The position numbers were made by a program, and so were the translations under genes. Below, piece after piece: positions 1-5,795 of a DNA stretch of 10,197 nt. The DNA lies in contig CALKUS010000040.1 in NCBI GenBank assembly GCA_937996755.1, forward strand, positions 1 through 10,197, read 5' to 3'. Source of the stretch: an uncultured Pseudomonadota bacterium (lineage in GTDB: Bacteria; Pseudomonadota; Gammaproteobacteria; Xanthomonadales; Ahniellaceae). The notes beneath the pieces are model-generated. The model had not been told where the DNA came from, did no database searches, and worked only from the letters and a program-made list of their open reading frames with translations. Numbering within the stretch: position 1 is the first letter of the stretch; each line of letters opens with the position of its first letter.

Positions 1-604
1 CAAGAACCGCTTTGGCGCGGTGAACGAGCTCGGCGTGTTCGCGATGACCGACCGCGGCCTGAAGGAAGTGCCGAACCCCTCGGCGATCTTCCTCTCGCAC
101 GCGCAGTCGCCGTCGCCGGGCAGCGCGATCATGGTGACGCGCGAAGGCACGCGGCCGTTGCTGGTCGAGGTGCAGGCGCTCGTCGACCAGTCGCCGCTCG
201 CGAACCCGCGACGCGTCGCGCTCGGCCTCGAGCAGAACCGCCTCGCCATGCTGCTCGCCGTGCTGCACAGACATGGCGGCGCCGCGATCTACGACCAGGA
301 CGTGTTCGTGAACGTGGTCGGCGGCATCCGCGTGCAGGAGACGGCGGCCGACCTGCCCGTGCTGCTTGCGGTGCTGTCGTCGTTCCGCGACCGGGCGCTG
401 TCGCGCAAGCTCGTGGCGTTCGGCGAGGTGGGCTTGTCCGGCGAGATTCGCCCCGTGCCGAACGGCGAGGAGCGCATCCGCGAAGCGGCGAGCCATGGCT
501 TCGAGCGCGTGATCGTGCCGCAGGCCAATGCGCCGAAGCGCGGGCCTTCGGGAATCGAGATCATCGGCGTCGAGAAACTTTCGGACGCGATTGCGGCGAT
601 CTGA
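1..604 (+). CDS. radA: RadA/Sms DNA repair protein, C-terminal 200 residues (5' end outside window)
   Basis: RadA is a RecA-like ATPase that drives branch migration of recombination intermediates. The reading frame is open from base 2 and begins with Lys-Asn-Arg-Phe-Gly, the KNRFG motif that defines RadA. The zinc finger and Walker A/B segments must lie upstream of the window. The rest is the Lon-protease-like domain of RadA: see GGIRVQETAADLPVLLAVLS near fragment residues 100-119 and GEVGLSGEIRPV near 140-151. This domain is structural and not proteolytic in RadA. A GTG at 20 (Val-Asn-Glu-Leu) is an internal codon, since the family motif lies upstream of it in frame. The gene ends in TGA at 602-604, two bases before an inverted repeat, and converges on pilZ. 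Identification is firm; the true length cannot be seen. Confidence 0.96.
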   Translation, partial: KNRFGAVNELGVFAMTDRGLKEVPNPSAIFLSHAQSPSPGSAIMVTREGTRPLLVEVQALVDQSPLANPRRVALGLEQNRLAMLLAVLHRHGGAAIYDQDVFVNVVGGIRVQETAADLPVLLAVLSSFRDRALSRKLVAFGEVGLSGEIRPVPNGEERIREAASHGFERVIVPQANAPKRGPSGIEIIGVEKLSDAIAAI

Positions 605-605
605 G

Positions 606-667
606 TGTGGGAGCGACCCTGGTCGCGTCGGCGAGGCGATTCGGTCGCGACCAGGGTCGCTCCCACA
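606..667. repeat. Inverted pair of GTAG-type REP units between convergent radA and pilZ
   Basis: Two perfect 22-bp arms (606-627 and 646-667) face each other across an 18-nt spacer. Each arm starts TGTGGGAGC on its own strand and holds a small hairpin, GCGACC-CT-GGTCGC. The right unit extends to the family end GCGACC (643-667, minus strand). Layout and termini match the other palindromes at 5676-5762 and 8113-8162. In established terms these resemble SMAG/GTAG REP elements, which are mobilised by RAYT (TnpA_REP) proteins. The whole repeat could form a long stem in either transcript, so it may work as a bidirectional terminator or mRNA 3' stabiliser. There is no U-tract. Confidence 0.85.
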
Positions 668-676
668 GCGGCGCCG

Positions 677-1048
677 TTATCTCCCGAGGCTGCCGAGCTC
701 CCGATTGAGCATCTCGGGGTCGCCGAGGTTGAGCTCCACCAGCCGCTTCAGGCGCACGAAGGAATCGAGGTCCATCTTGTCGAAGCGGTAGCCGATCGTG
801 CGCGTGCCGGCGTGCGCGATCAGGCCGGCGACGCTGATGATGAGCCCGGTGGCGATGCGCAGGTCCAGGCGCTGGCGCTTGCCGGTCACGCCATCCCAGC
901 CGTCCGGCCGGTCGACGAGCGCGCCCCTCAGCGAAATGTCGATCAGCCGCGTGGTCCACATGGCGCGGTCGGAATACAGCCGGACCTCGCCGTCGAAGGC
1001 GATGCGGCGAAACTGACGCCGATTGTCCGCGACCGGCAAGGCGCTCAC
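677..1048 (-). CDS. Single-domain PilZ c-di-GMP receptor, PA4608/MapZ type
   Basis: A 123-residue cytoplasmic protein made of one PilZ domain. Both c-di-GMP-binding motifs are present: an arginine patch RRQFRR (residues 10-15, fitting RxxxR) and DISLRG (37-42, fitting D/NxSxxG). The segment RRIAFDG and the tail RLKRLVELNLGD (99-110) resemble, as I recall it, Pseudomonas aeruginosa PA4608 (MapZ), which inhibits a chemotaxis methyltransferase when bound to c-di-GMP. Whether the partner is the same here is unknown. I chose the GTG at 1046-1048 because AGGGA lies 7 bases upstream on the minus strand. An in-frame TTG at 1064-1066 would add six residues but has no visible ribosome-binding site. It follows ypjD on the same strand after a 68-base gap, so the two may be co-transcribed. 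Stop TAA at 677-679. Confidence 0.9.
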   Translation of the reverse strand: MSALPVADNRRQFRRIAFDGEVRLYSDRAMWTTRLIDISLRGALVDRPDGWDGVTGKRQRLDLRIATGLIISVAGLIAHAGTRTIGYRFDKMDLDSFVRLKRLVELNLGDPEMLNRELGSLGR

Positions 1049-1116
1049 GAAACCATCCCTGATCAAGGGGTTGCGGGAACATTAGCAGAAGCATTCCAAT
1101 GCCGCTGCGGCACGCC

Positions 1117-1908
1117 TCAGGCAGCGCGCCCGAGCAGGATCTCGAGCACGAACTTGCTGCCCACGAAGGCCAGCAACAGCAGGATCACCCCCGCCAGCGT
1201 GAAGCGCACGGCGCGGCGTCCGCGCCAGCCCCAGCGCCAGCGGCCGAACATTAACACGCCGAAAACGACCCACGCCGCGATCGACAGCGCAGTCTTGTGC
1301 ACCAGGTGCTGGGAAAAGAGATTTTCCACGAACAGTACGCCGCTGAGCAGCGTGGCGGACAGCAACGCGAAGCCCCACCCGACCAGCTGGAACAGCAGCG
1401 CCTCGACCAGCGTGAGCGGCGGCATCGCGAAGACGCCGCGCGTCATGCGATGCGAGCGGAGCGCGCGCTCCTGCACGAGCAGCATGACTGCGACCACCGC
1501 CGCCAGCGACAGGGTCGCCCACGCCAGCAGCGCGAACACCGCGTGCAGCGTGATCTGCCAGCTCTGCGCGGCCGCGCTCGGAACGGGCTGGCCGCGCGCC
1601 GCGTCGAGCACGAGGAACAGCACGGCGAGCGGCCACGTGACGAGGCCGATGACCGCGATCGGCCGGATCCACGAAACGACGAGCGCGACGGCGGCCGTGG
1701 CGAGGCTTGCAAGCGAGAGCGCCGCGAAGAAGTGCAGGTCCGGACCGCCGGCGGCGCGCACTTCGTGCGCGTGGAAGCCGGCATGCGCGAGAACGGCCAC
1801 GGTGGCGAGCGCGAGCGCGGCGCCGTGCCGCGCGGGCGTTCGGCCTTCGAGCAGCGTCGCGGCCACGTAGGCGACGACGGCGGGCAGGGCGAGCAGCAGG
1901 GAATCCAT
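1117..1908 (-). CDS. ypjD: YpjD-type integral membrane protein, CcsA/cytochrome c assembly family
   Basis: A 263-residue, strongly hydrophobic inner-membrane protein with about eight predicted membrane spans (roughly 2-21, 30-47, 61-80, 86-103, 119-144, 168-194, 206-222 and 234-257). It has the pattern of the cytochrome c assembly (CcsA/HemX) family: a conserved His in a span (H122, TLHAVFALLAWA), the segment QLVGWGFALLSATLLSG (174-190), and HLVHK followed by a Trp-containing helix (201-213). CcsA relatives bind haem through such histidines, but the function of YpjD itself is not well settled, so the name rests on family and position. In many Gammaproteobacteria ypjD is divergent from ffh, exactly as here. 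The ATG at 1906-1908 has no clear ribosome-binding site; the stop is TGA at 1117-1119. A weak 5-bp hairpin (1100-1112) lies just after the stop. Confidence 0.88.
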   Translation of the reverse strand: MDSLLLALPAVVAYVAATLLEGRTPARHGAALALATVAVLAHAGFHAHEVRAAGGPDLHFFAALSLASLATAAVALVVSWIRPIAVIGLVTWPLAVLFLVLDAARGQPVPSAAAQSWQITLHAVFALLAWATLSLAAVVAVMLLVQERALRSHRMTRGVFAMPPLTLVEALLFQLVGWGFALLSATLLSGVLFVENLFSQHLVHKTALSIAAWVVFGVLMFGRWRWGWRGRRAVRFTLAGVILLLLAFVGSKFVLEILLGRAA

Positions 1909-1935
1909 CGCGGCGAGTTTGGCACAGGGACGGCG

Positions 1936-1952
1936 GCCGGCGCGGCGCCGGC
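1936..1952. repeat. GC-only dyad in the ypjD/ffh divergent region
   Basis: GCCGGCGC and its exact complement GCGCCGGC flank a single G, making an 8-bp perfect dyad. It sits 11 bases upstream of the ffh -10 box, where a -35 element would be expected, and between two divergent genes. It could be an operator or simply chance in GC-rich DNA. Confidence 0.35.
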
Positions 1953-1963
1953 GGCGTTTCTCC

Positions 1964-1969
1964 TATACT
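1964..1969 (+). promoter_or_regulatory. Candidate -10 box of the ffh promoter
   Basis: TATACT lies in an otherwise GC-rich 92-base divergent gap, 31 bases before the ffh ATG. It matches TATAAT at five of six positions. At 16-18 bases spacing upstream I see only GC sequence with no -35 match, so the promoter may be weak at -35 or activator-dependent. No equivalent box is visible for ypjD on the other strand. Confidence 0.45.
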
Positions 1970-2000
1970 TCGCGCCCCCTGCGTTTCGCCCGGCACCGCC

Positions 2001-3368
2001 ATGTTCGAATCCCTCACCCAGCGACTGTCCGCCACGCTCGACCGCGTGCGCGGCCGTGCCCGCCTCACCGACGAGAACATCCGCGAGGCGTTGCGCGAAG
2101 TACGCGTCGCGCTGCTCGAGGCCGACGTCGCGTTGCCGGTCGTCCAGGCGCTGATCGAACGCGTGAAGGTGCGCGCCGTCGGCCAGGACGTCCTGAAGAG
2201 CCTCACGCCCGGCCAGGCGCTCGTGAAGGTGGTCGGCGACGAGCTCACCGCCGTCATGGGCGCGCAGGGCGACGAGCTGAACCTCGCCGTCGCGCCGCCC
2301 GCGGTGATCCTCATGGCCGGCCTGCAGGGCGCGGGCAAGACGACCACCGTCGCGAAGCTCGCGGCGTGGCTCAAGGAGCGCAAGAAGAAGCGCGTGATGG
2401 TGGTGAGCGCGGACGTCTACCGTCCCGCCGCGATCGACCAGCTGCAGACGCTCGCCGCCCAGGTCGGCGCGATCTTCCATCCCTCGACGGGCGCGCAGGA
2501 TCCGGTGGCGATCGTGGAGGCGGCGGTCGCGGACGCGAAGCGCCAGGTCGTGGACGTGCTGATCGTCGACACCGCCGGACGCCTCGCCATCGACGCGGCG
2601 ATGATGGAGGAGATCGCGAGGCTGCACGCGGCGCTCGATCCCGTCGAGACGCTATTCGTGGTCGATTCGATGACCGGACAGGACGCGGCCAACACCGCGA
2701 AGGCGTTCGCGGCGGCAGTGCCGCTCACGGGCGTCGTACTCACGAAGACGGACGGCGACGCGCGCGGCGGCGCCGCGCTCTCGGTGCGCTACGTCACCGG
2801 CCGCCCGATCAAGTTCGTCGGCGCCGGCGAGAAGACCGATGCGCTCGAGGCGTTCCACCCCGACCGCGCGGCGCAGCGCATCCTGGGCATGGGCGACGTG
2901 CTTTCGCTCGTCGAGGACGTGCAGCGCAAGGTCGACCAGGAAAAGACGGCGGCGCTCGCGCAGAAGGTCATCAAGGGCAAGAAGTTCGACCTGAACGACA
3001 TGCGCGACCAGCTCGAGCAGATGCTGAACATGGGCGGGCTGCATTCGCTCATGGACAAGCTGCCGGGCATGGGCAACGTCACGCAGCAGATGAAGGACAA
3101 GGTCAACGACAAGGACGTGAAGCGGATGATCGCGATCATCCAGTCGATGACGAAGAAGGAACGCCGCCACCCCGACCTGCTGAACGGCTCGCGAAAGGTG
3201 CGCGTCGCGAAAGGTGCCGGCATGCAGCCGCAGGACGTGAACCGCCTGCTGAAGCAGTACCAGCAGATGGAGAAGATGATGTCCAAGCTGGGCTCGGGCG
3301 GCATGAAGGGCCTGATGCGCCAGATGGGCGGGATGCTTCGTCCCGGTGGCGGCGGGTTCCCGCGCTGA
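2001..3368 (+). CDS. ffh: Signal recognition particle protein Ffh (SRP54)
   Basis: Ffh binds 4.5S RNA and the signal sequences of nascent chains, and docks with FtsY to deliver inner-membrane proteins. The 455 residues show all expected parts: N domain (1-~95); G domain with G1 GLQGAGKTTT (107-116), DVYRPAA (138-144), DTAGR (190-194), TKTDGDARGG (248-257) and GAGEK (274-278); and a methionine-rich M domain (~329-445). The RNA-binding helix-turn-helix is at 396-407 (GSRKVRVAKGAG, family SRxxRIAxGSG). The C-terminal tail has paired methionines and ends in Gly-rich sequence. I chose the ATG at 2001, which begins the family-typical MFESLTQRL; the frame is open further upstream but that stretch holds the -10 box. 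No strong ribosome-binding site is visible. It is followed by the S16 operon, as in many Gammaproteobacteria. Confidence 0.98.
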   Translation: MFESLTQRLSATLDRVRGRARLTDENIREALREVRVALLEADVALPVVQALIERVKVRAVGQDVLKSLTPGQALVKVVGDELTAVMGAQGDELNLAVAPPAVILMAGLQGAGKTTTVAKLAAWLKERKKKRVMVVSADVYRPAAIDQLQTLAAQVGAIFHPSTGAQDPVAIVEAAVADAKRQVVDVLIVDTAGRLAIDAAMMEEIARLHAALDPVETLFVVDSMTGQDAANTAKAFAAAVPLTGVVLTKTDGDARGGAALSVRYVTGRPIKFVGAGEKTDALEAFHPDRAAQRILGMGDVLSLVEDVQRKVDQEKTAALAQKVIKGKKFDLNDMRDQLEQMLNMGGLHSLMDKLPGMGNVTQQMKDKVNDKDVKRMIAIIQSMTKKERRHPDLLNGSRKVRVAKGAGMQPQDVNRLLKQYQQMEKMMSKLGSGGMKGLMRQMGGMLRPGGGGFPR

Positions 3369-3391
3369 ATGACGGCGAGCGGGCGACGGAT

Positions 3392-3458
3392 AGCGGGGAG
3401 CGGCAACAGCGCGGATCCCCGAAATTCGCGGCCAGCACGGCTTTTGCCGCTCCCCGCT
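3392..3458. repeat. 15-bp perfect inverted repeat downstream of ffh
   Basis: AGCGGGGAGCGGCAA (3392-3406) recurs as its exact complement at 3444-3458, with a 37-nt spacer. After one mismatch the stem continues for three more pairs inward. The right arm runs into short direct repeats (CCGCTCC/CCCGCT, 3447-3465), and a 7-bp hairpin, TGGCCGC-TCC-GCGGCCA, follows at 3465-3481. It has none of the GTAG-family termini seen elsewhere, so it is a different repeat. It may end the ffh transcript, although no U-tract directly follows either stem (the T-rich stretch 3501-3509 is 20 bases farther on). The gap 3369-3595 shows no gene. Confidence 0.7.
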
Positions 3459-3500
3459 CCCCGCTGGCCGCTCCGCGGCCACCTAACTGCCTGCCCCGGC

Positions 3501-3528
3501 TTTATTTTTCTGCGTATTGGGCTACAAT
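3501..3528 (+). promoter_or_regulatory. Candidate promoter of the rpsP-rimM-trmD-rplS operon
   Basis: A good -10, TACAAT (3523-3528), matches the consensus at five of six positions. It lies in the only AT-rich patch of the gap. The best -35 is a weak TTTATT (3501-3506) with 16-base spacing. Transcription would start near 3535, giving a leader of about 60 bases that contains the hairpin at 3545-3569. Confidence 0.55.
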
Positions 3529-3544
3529 GCGCGCCCTTTTACCG

Positions 3545-3569
3545 GGTCGCCTGCTTGCGGGCGCCTCGA
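3545..3569 (-). repeat. Probable REP-derived hairpin in the rpsP leader
   Basis: On the minus strand this 25-nt segment matches the REP unit at 8138-8162 at 19 of 25 positions. It shares the end GGCGACC, the central CCCGC half-stem and the length. The differences are three in the 5' end, two in the hairpin loop and one stem base that becomes a G-U type pair in the transcript. In the plus-strand mRNA the hairpin is CGCCTG-CTTG-CGGGCG (3548-3563), about 33 bases before the rpsP start. It could be a decayed repeat retained as a leader element, or a chance likeness. Confidence 0.5.
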
Positions 3570-3595
3570 TCCGTCTGGTTCAGAGAGCAAAAAAG

Positions 3596-3859
3596 ATGGT
3601 CAAGATTCGCCTGTCCCGCGTCGGCGCCAAAGGCCGGCCCTTCTACCACATCGTCGTCACGGACGAGCGCAACAAGCGCGACGGCCGCTCGATCGAGCGC
3701 CTCGGCTTCTACAACCCGATCGCCGCGGGCAAGGACGTCGAGCTGTCGTTCGATACCTCGCGTGCCGACCACTGGGTGGGCAAGGGCGCGCAGATGACCG
3801 CCAAGGTCAAGTTCCTGCACAAGAAGGCCGCGAAGGCGGCGCCGAAGGCCGCGGCCTAA
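3596..3859 (+). CDS. rpsP: 30S ribosomal protein S16
   Basis: S16 is a small-subunit protein that binds 16S rRNA early and stabilises 30S assembly. The 87-residue product starts MVKIRLSRVGAKGRPFY and continues IVVTDERNKRDGRSIERLGFYNP (first ~41 residues), the standard S16 signature of a beta-sheet core with conserved Arg/Gly positions. The C-terminus is a short Lys/Ala tail (KKAAKAAPKAAA), as in many GC-rich relatives. The ATG at 3596 follows an A-rich stretch with GAGAG about 12 bases upstream, a modest ribosome-binding site. It is the first gene of the rpsP-rimM-trmD-rplS operon, with only 14 bases to the next gene. Confidence 0.98.
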   Translation: MVKIRLSRVGAKGRPFYHIVVTDERNKRDGRSIERLGFYNPIAAGKDVELSFDTSRADHWVGKGAQMTAKVKFLHKKAAKAAPKAAA

Positions 3860-3873
3860 GGCTCCAACGCGGC

Positions 3874-4377
3874 ATGGACGACCGGCTCGTCATCGTGGGC
3901 CGGATCGTCGGCGTGTTCGGTGTCGCGGGTGCGGTGAAGCTGCACTCGTACACCGAGCCGCGCGAGAACATCTTCCGCTATCGCCCGTGGATCGTGCGGC
4001 TCGGCGACGAGACGCGCGAAATCGCGTTGCCGAAAGGCAAGGCGCAGGGCAAGGGCATCGTCGCGACGCTTCCGGGCGTCGACGATCGCGATGCCGCGGC
4101 GGCGCTGATGGGGGCGGACGTCTACGTGCGGCGCGATGCGCTGCCGAAGCCCGCACCCGGCGAGCTCTACTGGAGCGACCTCGAGGGCCTGCGCGTGCGC
4201 ACCGTCGAAGGGCGCGAGCTCGGAACGGTGTCGCACCTGTTCGAAACAGGCGCGAACGACGTGATCGTCGTGAAGGGCGATCGCGAGCGGTTGATTCCGT
4301 TCCTGCGCGACCGCGTCGTGCGCGAAGTGGATCTCGCCGCCGGCACGATGATCGTGGACTGGGACCCGGATTTCTGA
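3874..4377 (+). CDS. rimM: Ribosome maturation factor RimM
   Basis: RimM helps process the 3' domain of 16S rRNA and binds S19 during 30S assembly. The 167-residue protein is close to the usual size and shows both domains. The N-terminal RimM barrel begins GRIVGVFGVAGAVK (9-22; the family pattern has Gly-rich G-x-hydrophobic-G). The C-terminal PRC-barrel-like domain has GELYWSDLEG (96-105), GANDV (126-130) and LIPFLRDRVV (140-149). I chose the ATG at 3874, since MDDRLVIVGRI places the start at the expected distance from the first motif. It lies 14 bases after rpsP and 7 bases before trmD, so translation is likely coupled. No strong ribosome-binding site is visible. Confidence 0.97.
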   Translation: MDDRLVIVGRIVGVFGVAGAVKLHSYTEPRENIFRYRPWIVRLGDETREIALPKGKAQGKGIVATLPGVDDRDAAAALMGADVYVRRDALPKPAPGELYWSDLEGLRVRTVEGRELGTVSHLFETGANDVIVVKGDRERLIPFLRDRVVREVDLAAGTMIVDWDPDF

Positions 4378-4384
4378 GGCGACC

Positions 4385-5140
4385 GTGCGGATCGACGTCG
4401 TCACGCTGTTCCCGGAGTTCGTGCAATCGGCGGCGAACGTCGGCGTCGTGGGGCGCGCGATCTCGCGCGGCCTGCTGCAGGTCGCGACGTGGAACCCGCG
4501 CGACTACGCGACGGACGTGCACAACACCGTGGACGGCCGGCCTTTCGGGGGCGGTCCCGGGATGGTGATGCGTATCGAGCCGCTGAAGGCCGCGCTGGAT
4601 GCGGCGCGCGCGGCGGCTCCGGGCAAGGCGCCCGTGATCTACCTGAGCCCGCAGGGCGAGCGGCTCACGCAGGGCCTGGTGGAGGAGCTGGCGCAGGCCG
4701 AGCGGCTCATCCTGCTCTGCGGGCGTTACGAAGGGGTCGACGAGCGCCTGGTCGAGGCGGAAGTGGACCAGGAGCTCTCGATCGGCGATTATGTGCTGTC
4801 CGGTGGCGAGCTCGCGGCAGCGGTGGTGATCGATGCGGTGGGCCGGCTGCGCGAAGGCGCGCTCGGCAACGCCGATTCCGCCGCGCAGGATTCGTTCGCC
4901 GGCGGCCTGCTCGACACGCCGCATTACACGCGCTCCGACACCTACGGCGATGCCGGCGTGCCGGAAGTGCTGAAGTCCGGCGACCACGCGGCGATCCGCC
5001 GCTGGCGCCTGAAGCAGGCACTGGGACGTACCTGGTTGCGACGGCCTGATCTGCTGGCGCGACTGGAGCTGGACAAGGCGGCGCGTGCGCTGCTCGAGGA
5101 ATTCCGCCGCGAACACGTGGCGGATGACGAAACACTGTAG
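4385..5140 (+). CDS. trmD: tRNA (guanine-37-N1)-methyltransferase TrmD
   Basis: TrmD methylates G37 of tRNAs with S-adenosylmethionine, which prevents +1 frameshifting. The 251-residue SPOUT-family protein has the trefoil-knot cofactor site: FGGGPGM (54-60), YLSPQG (86-91), LCGRYEGVDER (111-121) and SIGDYVLSGGEL (132-143). Known catalytic positions of the E. coli enzyme are kept, R154 and D169 (QDSF), and the tail IRRWRLKQALGRTWLRRPDLL is nearly standard. The start is GTG at 4385, with GAGG about 8 bases upstream overlapping the rimM stop region. A low-efficiency start fits the known low expression of trmD relative to the ribosomal proteins of this operon in E. coli. The stop is TAG at 5138-5140, within a TGTAG that begins the candidate structure at 5136-5218. 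Confidence 0.98.
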   Translation: MRIDVVTLFPEFVQSAANVGVVGRAISRGLLQVATWNPRDYATDVHNTVDGRPFGGGPGMVMRIEPLKAALDAARAAAPGKAPVIYLSPQGERLTQGLVEELAQAERLILLCGRYEGVDERLVEAEVDQELSIGDYVLSGGELAAAVVIDAVGRLREGALGNADSAAQDSFAGGLLDTPHYTRSDTYGDAGVPEVLKSGDHAAIRRWRLKQALGRTWLRRPDLLARLELDKAARALLEEFRREHVADDETL

Positions 5141-5218
5141 TCGCGGCTCGATCCGCGTCCGCAGCAACACAAAGCGTTGCGCATCGCACCCGCCGGGGGC
5201 CTCTGCGAACCGACTACA
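5136..5218 (+). promoter_or_regulatory. Candidate structured RNA between trmD and rplS
   Basis: An 8-bp perfect stem, TGTAGTCG (5136-5143) with CGACTACA (5211-5218), could enclose three small hairpins: CGCGG/CCGCG (5142-5157, sharing two bases with the closing stem), GCAAC/GTTGC (5164-5180) and TCGCA/TGCGA (5184-5208). It spans almost the whole 101-base trmD-rplS gap and ends 24 bases before the rplS ATG. The first 25 bases (5136-5160) also resemble a divergent GTAG-type repeat unit: same TGTAG start, a hairpin and a CC end. In GC-rich DNA 5-bp stems arise easily, so the structure is a hypothesis. Confidence 0.3.
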
Positions 5219-5241
5219 ACATCGTTGGACTGGTGAATGAA

Positions 5242-5610
5242 ATGAACATCCTGCAGGAATTCGAGAAAGCCCAGATGTCGCGCAAGGTGCCGGACTTCGG
5301 CCCGGGCGACACCGTCGTGGTCAACGTGAAGGTCAAGGAAGGCAATCGCGAACGCGTCCAGGCGTACGAGGGCGTGGTGATCGCGGTGCGCAGCCGCGGC
5401 CTGAACTCCGCCTTCACCGTGCGCAAGATCTCGCACGGCACGGGCGTCGAGCGCGTGTTCCAGACCTACAGCCCGGCGATCGAGTCCGTGCAGGTGAAGC
5501 GCCGCGGCAAGGTCGCGCGCGCGAAGCTCTACTACCTGCGTGAGCGCGAGGGCAAGTCCGCGCGCATCCGCGAGGACCTCGGCGCGTCGAACAGCGCCGC
5601 CTCCGAATAA
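5242..5610 (+). CDS. rplS: 50S ribosomal protein L19
   Basis: L19 lies at the 30S-50S interface of the large subunit. The 122-residue protein has the L19 core: PGDTVVVNVKVKEGNRERVQ (21-40), AYEGVVIAVRSRGLNSAFTV (41-60), RKISHGTGVERVFQTYSP (61-78), VKRRGKVARAKLYYLRER (85-102) and ARIRED (107-112), then a short variable tail. I chose the ATG at 5242: GGTGA lies 5 bases upstream (5232-5236), and MNILQEFEKAQM fits the family start. An in-frame GTG at 5233 would add three residues. It is the last gene of the S16 operon and is closed by a strong terminator 22 bases downstream. Confidence 0.97.
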   Translation: MNILQEFEKAQMSRKVPDFGPGDTVVVNVKVKEGNRERVQAYEGVVIAVRSRGLNSAFTVRKISHGTGVERVFQTYSPAIESVQVKRRGKVARAKLYYLREREGKSARIREDLGASNSAASE

Positions 5611-5631
5611 CGCTGCGTCGACGGCGTTGCG

Positions 5632-5662
5632 AAACGGCCGCCCTCGGGCGGCCGTTTTCGTT
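5632..5662 (+). terminator. Rho-independent terminator of the S16 operon
   Basis: An 11-bp perfect stem, AAACGGCCGCC (5632-5642) with GGCGGCCGTTT (5647-5657), closes a CTCG loop and is followed by TCGTTTC. It starts 22 bases after the rplS stop. The sequence from 5611 to 5631 holds nothing else recognisable. Confidence 0.9.
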
Positions 5663-5675
5663 TCGGGGCGGCTGT

Positions 5676-5762
5676 TGCAGGGGCCCGGCCTGTGGGCGAT
5701 CGCGAGGCGCCGGTCGCGCACAGGGTGCGCTCCGACAATCGCCCACAGGGTGGGCTCCTACC
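5676..5762. repeat. Three-unit GTAG-type REP array between rplS and htpG
   Basis: Two head-to-tail units lie on the minus strand: unit A (5738-5762, start GGTAGGAGCCC) and unit B (5712-5737, start TGTCGGAGCGC), with a 25-base period and only 3 differences over 22 aligned bases. A more decayed unit C lies on the plus strand (5676-5700, start TGCAGGGGCCC), matching 21 of 25 positions of a unit-A-like sequence. Units C and A face each other and share 12-bp perfect complementary ends (5689-5700 with 5738-5749). Hairpins GCGCAC-AGG-GTGCGC (5716-5730) and GCCCAC-AGG-GTGGGC (5741-5755) differ by one compensated base pair. This is a REP cluster of the type moved by RAYT proteins; no RAYT gene is in the window. 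Confidence 0.85.
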
Positions 5763-5767
5763 TCCGG

Positions 5768-5795
5768 TTGAACCGCGCCCAGAGCGACCCCACCC
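5768..5795 (+). promoter_or_regulatory. Sigma-32 (RpoH)-type heat-shock promoter of htpG
   Basis: TTGAAC (5768-5773, preceded by CGG) and CCCCACCC (5788-5795), with 15 bases from TTGAA to CCCC, fit the RpoH pattern (CTTGAA, 13-17 bases, CCCCATNT). Transcription would begin near 5801, about 30 bases before the htpG ATG. htpG is a classical RpoH target, which supports the call. I see no equally good sigma-70 promoter in the gap. The -35 box starts six bases after the end of the REP array. Confidence 0.7.

Noticed and set aside
20..22. GTG at 20 as the start of a small separate gene
   Set aside because: The RadA motif KNRFG lies in frame just before it, so this is internal to radA cut by the window edge.
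1707..2000. A longer ffh start upstream of 2001
   Set aside because: The frame is open, but it would overlap divergent ypjD and include the -10 box; the Ffh family begins at MFESLTQRL.
1297..2154. Plus-strand open frames covering ypjD and running into ffh
   Set aside because: Their products are low-complexity Arg/Glu/Ala sequence, while the opposite strand encodes a coherent membrane protein with family motifs.
5137..5217. A tRNA, suggested by a 7-bp outer stem and three inner hairpins
   Set aside because: There is no T-loop GTTCRA consensus, the loop sizes are wrong, and no CCA-like end or D-loop GG fits.
5676..5762. A CRISPR array or recombinase attachment site
   Set aside because: Only three units with almost no spacer sequence, in mixed orientations, each a hairpin; no cas or integrase gene is near.
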